Assembly: GCA_029558435.1 (NCBI GenBank)
Contig: JAKQEZ010000262.1
Span: 1 to 23,776 of the forward strand
Length of the DNA: 23,776 nucleotides
Direction: 5' to 3'
DNA from: Bacteroidota bacterium
GTDB lineage: Bacteria; Bacteroidota; Bacteroidia; Flavobacteriales; Crocinitomicaceae
This document shows, in pieces, positions 8,261-14,708 of the stretch (its first letter is position 1; every line of letters begins with the position of its first letter). A model generated the notes under the pieces. That model was not told where the DNA came from, did not search any database, and saw only the letters and a list, made by a program, of their open reading frames with translations. The translations under genes and the position numbers were made by a program.

Positions 8261-9612
8261 TAGAATTTGTATAACATCACACCGATGGTAAAGTAGATAA
8301 ACAACCCTACTATGTCGTTAAGTGTAGTAACAAACGGGCCGATAGCCAATGCAGGATCGACTTTTAATTTTTTTAACCCAAGTGGAATGAGCACTCCAAA
8401 AATAGAAGCAAAAATTATCACAGTAAACAATGAAAGACTGACAACAATGGCTAGTTTGGATCCTTCGAAAAAAATTCCGATACCATAAATAATAGTGGAA
8501 AGCAAAATACCGTTTAGCATCGCCACCAACAATTCTTTTCCTACTTTTTTAAAGATATTGGAAAATATATCGCTTCCTTTTGCCAGAGATTGCACCACAA
8601 TTGCCGATGATTGCACACCAACGTTTCCACCCATTGCAGTAATTAAAGGAATAAAAAAAGCAAGTGCTGTAACTTTACTAATTTGCTCTTCGAAACCAGA
8701 AATTACGTGTGCACTCATGGTTCCGCCCAACATACCAATAATCAACCATGGCAAACGAGCGCGCGAGATTTTCCAAACGGACGAGGTATGCTCTACTTTT
8801 TCAGAGATACCAGTTGCCAATTGAAAATCTTTATCGGCTTCTTCTTTGATATATTCAACGATATCGTCAATGGTAATGCGCCCCACCAATTTATTTTGCA
8901 AATCAACAACTGGAACAGCAACCAATCCATATTTATCCATAGTTTTAGACACCACTTCCGTAACTTCATTGGTTTTTACCGAAATGATGTTTTTATCTTG
9001 AAAAATATCTGCGATTTTAGTTTTTGGTTTGGAATACAGCATTTCTTTGAGCGACAAAACACCGAGTAATCGATCGGCATCGTCCACCACATAAATGGAA
9101 TATACGCGTTTAACATCTTCGGCTTGACGACGCAATTCCAAAAGTGCTCTATCAATTGGCCAATTGACACGTGCTTTGATAAACTCTTTTTGCATCAAAC
9201 TACCAGCAGTTCCGTCTTTGTATTTCAACAAATCAACGATGTCGTCGGCAGCTTCATCGTCTTGCATTAAAGAGATGACTTCTTGCACTTTCTTGTCCGA
9301 CAACTCACCTAAAATGTCAGCAGCATCATCGGAATCAAGGTTTTCTAATTGTGTGGCAATTTCTTGAGATGACAACGATGCTAAGAAACGATCGCGCACA
9401 TCTTCTTCGAGTTCCATCAATACCTCGGCTTGCTGATCTTCGTCCATTAAAAAATAAACGAATTTTGCCTCATCGTTGGTAAGTGGATGCAACACCTCTG
9501 CAATATCTGCAAAGTGCAATTCCAATACATTGATTTTTAACCAATCAGAATCATTGGCCGCAATTGCAGCTTTTGTTTGATCAATAAATTCTTTGGTTAA
9601 ATTAAATCTCAT
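8260..9612 (-). CDS. mgtE: Magnesium transporter MgtE
   Basis: 450 residues, normal for the family. MgtE is a homodimeric inner-membrane Mg2+ channel gated by its cytoplasmic Mg2+-sensing domains. Order: MgtE_N helical superdomain (about 20-130), two CBS motifs (about 135-200 and 200-260), then a hydrophobic part from about 285 with five likely membrane helices. Hallmarks are PLITAMGGNVGVQSSAI at 322-338 and VDPALAIGPFVTTLNDIVG at 418-436; Asp433 corresponds to the pore Mg2+-binding Asp of characterised MgtE. The acidic N and CBS domains retain many Asp and Glu. First gene of a two-gene operon with the 2-hydroxyacid dehydrogenase; a strong promoter lies directly upstream. Confidence 0.95.
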   Translation of the reverse strand: MRFNLTKEFIDQTKAAIAANDSDWLKINVLELHFADIAEVLHPLTNDEAKFVYFLMDEDQQAEVLMELEEDVRDRFLASLSSQEIATQLENLDSDDAADILGELSDKKVQEVISLMQDDEAADDIVDLLKYKDGTAGSLMQKEFIKARVNWPIDRALLELRRQAEDVKRVYSIYVVDDADRLLGVLSLKEMLYSKPKTKIADIFQDKNIISVKTNEVTEVVSKTMDKYGLVAVPVVDLQNKLVGRITIDDIVEYIKEEADKDFQLATGISEKVEHTSSVWKISRARLPWLIIGMLGGTMSAHVISGFEEQISKVTALAFFIPLITAMGGNVGVQSSAIVVQSLAKGSDIFSNIFKKVGKELLVAMLNGILLSTIIYGIGIFFEGSKLAIVVSLSLFTVIIFASIFGVLIPLGLKKLKVDPALAIGPFVTTLNDIVGLFIYFTIGVMLYKF

Positions 9613-9631
9613 AGAAATTGAATTTGCACCA

Positions 9632-9663
9632 CAAATTTAGGGTTCTTTATCAAAAGAATCAAA
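9632..9663 (-). promoter_or_regulatory. Bacteroidota-type promoter of mgtE
   Basis: On the minus strand: TTTG (9663-9660), a 20-base spacer, then TAAATTTG (9639-9632). Both elements match the TTTG / TAnnTTTG consensus exactly, with ideal spacing. The predicted start of transcription is within about 15 bases of the mgtE ATG at 9612, so the leader is very short. Confidence 0.75.
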
Positions 9664-9684
9664 GTATTTAAAAAAATTAATAAT

Positions 9685-9692
9685 TATCTTCG
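9685..9692 (+). promoter_or_regulatory. Candidate -7 element for trpS
   Basis: TATCTTCG differs from TAnnTTTG at one base and lies 14 bases before the trpS ATG. No -33 TTG is seen; the place where it would lie is taken by the mgtE -33 element on the other strand. Transcription would start only a few bases before the ATG. Confidence 0.4.
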
Positions 9693-9706
9693 CAAAAAAT
9701 CTAAAT

Positions 9707-10675
9707 ATGTCGCGAATTCTTACAGGTATACAAAGTACTGGAACACCACATTTGGGAAATTTGTTGGGAGCAATTGTTCCTGCCATTGAAATGTCGAACA
9801 AATCAGAAAACGAAGCGTTTTTGTTTATTGCTGATTTGCATTCATTTACACAAATTAAAAACCCAACAGAATTAAAAGAGAACACACTTTCAACAGCTGC
9901 GACATGGCTTAGTTTTGGTGTAGACGTGCATAAAACAGTATTTTACAGACAAAGTCAGATACCTGAAGTTACCGAGTTGATGTGGTATCTATTGTGTTTA
10001 TTCCCATATTCTCGTTTGAGTTTGGCACATGGATTTAAAGACAAAGCAGATCGTTTGGGGGATGTCAATGGTGGATTGTTTACCTACCCAATGTTGATGG
10101 CAGCAGATATTTTAATTTACGACGCTGAATTTGTTCCTGTTGGAAAAGATCAAGAGCAACACATTGAGTTTACGCGCGATGTGGCTTCACGTTTTCATGC
10201 CCAATTCAAAGAAACTTTTGTAATACCAGAAGGGCTTGTTAATGAAAACACGAAAATCATTCCGGGTACCGATGGTCAGAAGATGAGTAAATCTCGCAAC
10301 AACTTCATTAACATCTTTTTACCCGACAAACAGTTGCGCAAGCAAATCATGTCGATTCAAACAGATAGTAAGGAATTAGAAGAGCCTAAAGATCCAGCAA
10401 CATGTAATGTTTTTGCGTTATATAAACTTTTAGCAACGGACGAACAAATTCAAAACATGACCGAATTATATGTGAATGGAGGATATGGCTATGGGCATGC
10501 AAAACAAGCATTATTTGATTTAATTGTTGAAAAGTACAAAAATCAGCGTGAGCGTTATTGGTATTTAATGGAGCACCCTGAAGAAATTATTGCAGCACTA
10601 AAAATAGGCGAAGACAAAGCAAGAAAGTATGCAAAAACAGTTTTAGAGCGTGTTCGTGCAACTGTTGGTTATTAG
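9707..10675 (+). CDS. trpS: Tryptophan--tRNA ligase
   Basis: 322 residues, the normal bacterial TrpRS length; class I aminoacyl-tRNA synthetase charging tRNA-Trp with tryptophan using ATP. The N-terminus MSRILTGIQSTGTPHLGNLLGA contains the HIGH-type motif as PHLGN at 14-18, and KMSKS is at 192-196 (GTDGQKMSKSRNN). The tryptophan-pocket segment FTYPMLMAADILIYDAEFVPVGKDQ is present, and the C-terminal ARKYAKTVLERVRATVGY is typical. The gene ends in TAG at 10673-10675 at the expected family length, so TAG acts as a genuine stop in this genome. It is divergent from mgtE and likely monocistronic. Confidence 0.96.
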   Translation: MSRILTGIQSTGTPHLGNLLGAIVPAIEMSNKSENEAFLFIADLHSFTQIKNPTELKENTLSTAATWLSFGVDVHKTVFYRQSQIPEVTELMWYLLCLFPYSRLSLAHGFKDKADRLGDVNGGLFTYPMLMAADILIYDAEFVPVGKDQEQHIEFTRDVASRFHAQFKETFVIPEGLVNENTKIIPGTDGQKMSKSRNNFINIFLPDKQLRKQIMSIQTDSKELEEPKDPATCNVFALYKLLATDEQIQNMTELYVNGGYGYGHAKQALFDLIVEKYKNQRERYWYLMEHPEEIIAALKIGEDKARKYAKTVLERVRATVGY

Positions 10676-10779
10676 AAATTTAACTTTTAAAAAGCACACT
10701 ATCTTTCAGAATATTAACAAATTATACATCAATTGATTTAAAAAAAATTAAACAAAACGTCGTTTAATTTAAATATTTT

Positions 10780-10787
10780 TATATTTG
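10780..10787 (+). promoter_or_regulatory. Candidate -7 promoter element for the solute-binding lipoprotein
   Basis: TATATTTG matches TAnnTTTG exactly and lies 29 bases before the ATG at 10817. No clear TTTG is found 19-21 bases upstream, so the -33 element is weak. No terminator hairpin is evident between trpS and this site. Confidence 0.55.
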
Positions 10788-10816
10788 TGGTTTAAATCTT
10801 AAATCTTTCATTGAAA

Positions 10817-12523
10817 ATGAAGTCAATTATTTATGTTACACTTTCTACTTTTTTACTATTAACTTCTTGTGGTAATAAAGAAACAAAAACTAAAGATATT
10901 ACACTAATTAATGGCGGTAAGACGTATGGTGGTGAGCTCGTATTTTCAAGTTCTGAAGTTGTATCCGAAACATTCCCTATAGCTTCTGCAAATGTAAACG
11001 TCATTAATATTTCTTCTCAGATTTACGAAACTTTATTAAATATTGATCCTACAACTTTGGAGGTTGTACCAGGTATTGCAAGTGAATTTTCATCTAATGA
11101 AGAAGGAAATGTTTACACATTTAAAATTCGTAAAGGAATATTTTTTCACGATGACGAGTGTTTTGGTGGAAAAGGTAGAGAATTAACACCTGAAGATGTC
11201 AAATTTTCTTTAGATTTTGTATGTTCTGGTAATCCTTTGAATCAAGATGACGATATTTTGGTTAATAGAATTAAAGGAGCAAAAGAATTCAAGTCAAAAT
11301 CTGCAACATCTTTTCCAAAAGGTGGTGTATCTGGAATCAAAGTAAAAGGCGATGCTGTTGAAATTACTTTAAATAAACCTTTCATTGGATTTGAAGAGCT
11401 TTTAACAAGAAAAAACACTATTATTTTCCCAAAAGAAGCATTTGAAAAATATGGTAATGATATTAAAACACATCCTGTAGGAACAGGGGCCTTCAAACTT
11501 GAATCAATTGATAAATCACAAATTCGACTAGTAAGAAACGATAATTATTGGCAAAAAGATGAATTTGGAAATCAATTACCTTATTTATCAGCTGTTGTAC
11601 TAAAATTCATTCCTAACAAAAAGGATGAAATGCTGGCATTTAGAAACAAAAACATTGATTTATTGTTAGATATTCCTGCTGCAGAAATTGAAAATGTATT
11701 GGGTACTTTACAAGATGCAATGGCTGGTAAAAATGTGAAACATAAAGTTGAGTCTTCACAAAGTTTAAACATTGAATATGTTGGATTTAATACTGCTGAT
11801 GGTGTATTTGCTTCAAAAGAAGTTAGAGAGGCATTCTTGTATGCTGTTAACCCTTCAGAATTGATTGAAAAATATATTGGTGGTGATGGATATCCAGCAA
11901 CAAATGGCTTTGTTCCAGAAATTGAAGGAGCCAACAACCAAACTCCAGCAGCACCTGCAAATCCTGAAAAAGCGAGAAAATTGTTGGCTCAAGCAGGTTA
12001 TGCAAACGGAGCTAATTTCCCAGCTACCACCATTTATGTAAATGGAGTTGAGGGTTCTAGAAGCGAAGCATTGATAAAAGGTTATTGTGAAGTTATTAAA
12101 CGTGAGTTAAATATTGATTTATCAATTAAACTTTGTTCACTAACAGAACGTGAAGCAGCAATCAAAAATGGCGAAGCGAAGATTTGGAGAGCTGGATGGG
12201 TTGCAGACTACCCAAGTCCTATTACCTTTTTAGAACTTTTTTATAGCAGTGGTAATGCAACAAATGATTTCAAGTATAACAATGCTGAATTCAATAAAAC
12301 ATTGGAATTATCACAGTTAGAAAAAGACAGTAGAAAAAAAGGATTTTTATTCATAAAAGCGCAATCATTAATTGCTGCGGATGCTGTTGTTTCGCCATTA
12401 GTGGTTAACAACATGTTATTTATGGTAAACGCACGTGTTAAAGGATTAAAAGCAAATACATTAGAACAACTTAATTTTAAAGATGCATACATTAAACCTT
12501 CAGTAAAAGAAGAGAATGAATAA
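10817..12523 (+). CDS. ABC-transporter substrate-binding lipoprotein, family 5 (oligopeptide-binding OppA/DppA type)
   Basis: 568 residues from the ATG at 10817. A TTG two codons upstream is in frame but less likely. The signal peptide ends in a lipobox (LLTSC, lipidated Cys18), placing the protein as a membrane-anchored lipoprotein. Family-5 hallmarks follow: IYETLLNIDPTTLEVVPGIASEF near residues 70-90, YTFKIRKGIFFHDD, LTPEDVKFSLDF and, towards the end, WRAGWVADYPSPITFLELFYSSGN. Such proteins bind peptides or related solutes for an inner-membrane ABC importer. No permease or ATPase genes are adjacent, so partners must be elsewhere, or the protein has another role. After Cys18 the residues GNKETK lack an acidic surface-export signal, so a periplasmic-facing location is inferred. 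Confidence 0.9.
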   Translation: MKSIIYVTLSTFLLLTSCGNKETKTKDITLINGGKTYGGELVFSSSEVVSETFPIASANVNVINISSQIYETLLNIDPTTLEVVPGIASEFSSNEEGNVYTFKIRKGIFFHDDECFGGKGRELTPEDVKFSLDFVCSGNPLNQDDDILVNRIKGAKEFKSKSATSFPKGGVSGIKVKGDAVEITLNKPFIGFEELLTRKNTIIFPKEAFEKYGNDIKTHPVGTGAFKLESIDKSQIRLVRNDNYWQKDEFGNQLPYLSAVVLKFIPNKKDEMLAFRNKNIDLLLDIPAAEIENVLGTLQDAMAGKNVKHKVESSQSLNIEYVGFNTADGVFASKEVREAFLYAVNPSELIEKYIGGDGYPATNGFVPEIEGANNQTPAAPANPEKARKLLAQAGYANGANFPATTIYVNGVEGSRSEALIKGYCEVIKRELNIDLSIKLCSLTEREAAIKNGEAKIWRAGWVADYPSPITFLELFYSSGNATNDFKYNNAEFNKTLELSQLEKDSRKKGFLFIKAQSLIAADAVVSPLVVNNMLFMVNARVKGLKANTLEQLNFKDAYIKPSVKEENE

Positions 12524-12551
12524 AAAATTATGTTACCTTAAAAAAGGTGCG

Positions 12552-12559
12552 TAATTTTG
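12552..12559 (+). promoter_or_regulatory. Candidate -7 promoter element for the IPExxxVDY-pyk operon
   Basis: TAATTTTG is an exact TAnnTTTG match, 46 bases before the ATG at 12606. The -33 region has no exact TTTG. A small ACCTT-AAAA-AAGGT hairpin lies just upstream, but it has no T tract and is not called as a terminator. Confidence 0.5.
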
Positions 12560-12605
12560 ATGCATATTTTTAATATTAAGTTTTATCGTTTTTTTCATCA
12601 AAGCT

Positions 12606-13043
12606 ATGGCTAAGCAAAAAAAATATACCCTTGAAATAGACGATGAAAAAACAGCATTTGAATTAATAGGAATTAGTAGTCACCACAACGACTACCGTTT
12701 AGCGTGGAATATAAATAATACGTTAAACTATAAATTTGTTCATTCAGAAAACCCCTTTATCATTACTTTCACTAAAAAGAATGAGATTATACATCAATCT
12801 CACACAATGTATGAATACTATGATGAGGAAAATCGTGTCAATTTTTCTTTGATTAAAAACAAAGAAAAAGGTAAGTTTTTAATACCTGAAAGATCCTCGA
12901 TTGATTTTTTCCTTTTCATAGAAGAAAATGAAGTTATAGACACACACCAATTAAGTGAAAAGTTAAGAAAAGTAGAAAGTATTTTAGCTACCTTTGTGTT
13001 AGACTGTGACACACTACCTTCTACCAAACACATTATATTTTAA
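12606..13043 (+). CDS. IPExxxVDY family protein
   Basis: 145 residues. The family is named for a conserved IPExxxVDY motif, seen here in variant form as IPERSSIDF at residues 93-101, followed by FLFIEE. The N-terminal part has the family look (YTLEIDDEKTAFELIGISSHHNDYRLAWNINNTLNYKF). No signal peptide or membrane segment, so cytoplasmic. Function is not known. It ends four bases before the pyk ATG and shares its promoter; pairing with pyk is, as far as I recall, common in Bacteroidota, hinting at a link to central carbon metabolism. Confidence 0.85.
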   Translation: MAKQKKYTLEIDDEKTAFELIGISSHHNDYRLAWNINNTLNYKFVHSENPFIITFTKKNEIIHQSHTMYEYYDEENRVNFSLIKNKEKGKFLIPERSSIDFFLFIEENEVIDTHQLSEKLRKVESILATFVLDCDTLPSTKHIIF

Positions 13044-13047
13044 AAAA

Positions 13048-14466
13048 ATGAAACGAACAAAAATTGTTGCAACATTAGGTCCATCAACAGCAAAAAAAGA
13101 AACATTGAAGAAGATGTTTTTAGCTGGACTAAACGTTTGCAGATTAAATTTCTCACACGGTGGCTATGAAGCCCACATTGAATCTATTAAAAATATTCGC
13201 GAATTAAACGAAGAACTAGCATTAAACGTGGCGATTTTAGCCGATTTACAAGGTCCAAAAATCCGCACACACGACATGCAAAACAATGGTGTGTTATTGG
13301 AAAAGGATGCTATTGTAAAAATTACAACCAAAAAAGTTCTTGGTACAGCCAAACATTTCTCAATTAATTATGAGCAATTACCACAAGATGTAAATCCAGG
13401 TGAACGCATTTTGCTCGACGATGGAAAATTGGCTTTAGAAGTGACCGAAACCAACAAAAAAGATGCTTTTAAGGCAAAAGTTATCCAAGGAGGCGTTTTA
13501 TCTTCTAAAAAAGGTGTTAACTTTCCAAATACAGCTATTTCAATGCCTTCTTTAACAGAAAAAGATAGAGAAGATTTGAATTTTGCATTGGAACATGGTG
13601 TGGATTGGATTGGTTTATCGTTTGTTCGAAATCCAGAGGATGTACGCCAACTTAAAAACATCATTGCACATCGTGAAGCAAAAGCAAAAGTAATTGCAAA
13701 AATTGAAAAACCAGAGGCTGTTGAAGCCATTGAAGAAATTATCAAGGAAGCAGACGCATTGATGGTGGCGCGTGGTGATTTGGGTGTTGAAGTACCTTTT
13801 CAAAACGTACCGTTGATTCAAAAAATGATTATCAATCGTGCGCGTATGAATGCCAAGCCTGTAATTGTTGCTACGCAAATGATGGAATCAATGATTTCTA
13901 ACTTGATGCCAACAAGAGCAGAAGTAAACGACGTTGCCAACGCTGTTTTGGATGGTGCAGATGCAGTTATGTTGTCTGGAGAAACATCGGTGGGTGCTTA
14001 TCCGGTAGAAGTTATCCAAACAATGAGTGATATTATTGGTAAAATGGAATCTTTTGAAGGTATGTACAACAAAGAAGAAGCTCCAGAAAAAAACCAAGCA
14101 CGTTTTATCACCGATTCTATTTGTTTTAACGCTTGTAGATTAGCACAACGCACCGATGCTGACGCCATTTTAACAATGACATTTTCTGGATACACAGCCT
14201 ATAAATTAGCTTCACAACGTCCAAAATGTCCAATTTACGTGTTTACAAGTAACAGAAGCATTTTAACGCAAATCAACTTAATTTGGGGCGTGAAAGGGTT
14301 TTATTACGACAAACGCATCTCTACCAACCAAACAATTTCAGATATTAAGAATATTTTGAAAGACAAAGGTTTATTGAAAGATGGCGAATTGGTGATTAAC
14401 ATTACTTCCATTCCACTCGAAGATTTGGGTAAATCCAACATGATAAAATTGAGTTATGTAGATTAA
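13048..14466 (+). CDS. pyk: Pyruvate kinase
   Basis: 472 residues from the ATG at 13048; an earlier in-frame ATG at 13006 lies inside the preceding gene, and MKRTKIVATLGPST is the canonical N-terminus. The enzyme makes pyruvate and ATP from phosphoenolpyruvate and ADP in glycolysis. Motifs: CRLNFSHG, ADLQGPKIRT, the KIEKPEA segment with catalytic Lys218 and Glu220, ARGDLGVEVP with metal-binding Asp244, and MMESMISNLMPTRAEVNDVANAVLDGADAVMLSGETS. The C-terminal allosteric domain is shorter than in some homologues but complete. The gene follows the IPExxxVDY gene by four bases, so the two form an operon. Confidence 0.97.
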   Translation: MKRTKIVATLGPSTAKKETLKKMFLAGLNVCRLNFSHGGYEAHIESIKNIRELNEELALNVAILADLQGPKIRTHDMQNNGVLLEKDAIVKITTKKVLGTAKHFSINYEQLPQDVNPGERILLDDGKLALEVTETNKKDAFKAKVIQGGVLSSKKGVNFPNTAISMPSLTEKDREDLNFALEHGVDWIGLSFVRNPEDVRQLKNIIAHREAKAKVIAKIEKPEAVEAIEEIIKEADALMVARGDLGVEVPFQNVPLIQKMIINRARMNAKPVIVATQMMESMISNLMPTRAEVNDVANAVLDGADAVMLSGETSVGAYPVEVIQTMSDIIGKMESFEGMYNKEEAPEKNQARFITDSICFNACRLAQRTDADAILTMTFSGYTAYKLASQRPKCPIYVFTSNRSILTQINLIWGVKGFYYDKRISTNQTISDIKNILKDKGLLKDGELVINITSIPLEDLGKSNMIKLSYVD

Positions 14467-14513
14467 TCTCTTCATAACCATCATTTCCTAAATCATAAGA
14501 AAAATACGGCTAT

Positions 14514-14558
14514 CCAAGAATGTTAATATTTTTGGTTGGAACAATTATTTTGTTTTTT
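14514..14558 (+). terminator. Weak possible terminator after pyk
   Basis: CCAAGAAT (14514-14521) can pair with ATTTTTGG (14528-14535), allowing one G-U pair, around a six-base loop. A T-rich stretch including a run of seven T follows at about 14551-14558. The stem is AT-rich and the T run begins some 15 bases after it, so this is only a tentative call. Confidence 0.3.
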
Positions 14559-14632
14559 TATTAACACATTATTTTCACAAACAACTAATATTCAGTATTT
14601 TACGTTTTTTTAAAATCCAAATCATTTCGATT

Positions 14633-14665
14633 TTTGAACAAGCATAAAGAAAAGCACTAAATTTG
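14633..14665 (+). promoter_or_regulatory. Bacteroidota-type promoter of the CHU_C surface-protein cassette
   Basis: TTTG (14633-14636), a 21-base spacer, then TAAATTTG (14658-14665). Both elements are exact consensus matches with allowed spacing. The predicted start is about 35-40 bases before the ATG at 14709, supporting that ATG as the true start of the gene. It probably drives all three genes of the cassette. Confidence 0.75.
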
Positions 14666-14708
14666 CGTTTTTAAAACTATTATTTTTTAATTTACTATTT
14701 CTACTATT

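Noticed and set aside
12532..12551. ACCTT-AAAA-AAGGT hairpin as a terminator after the solute-binding lipoprotein
   Set aside because: The stem is only five base pairs, no T tract follows directly, and it abuts the -7 promoter element of the next operon.
13006..13047. Upstream ATG start for pyruvate kinase at 13006
   Set aside because: It lies inside the preceding gene and adds 14 residues before the canonical MKRTKIVATLGPST N-terminus.
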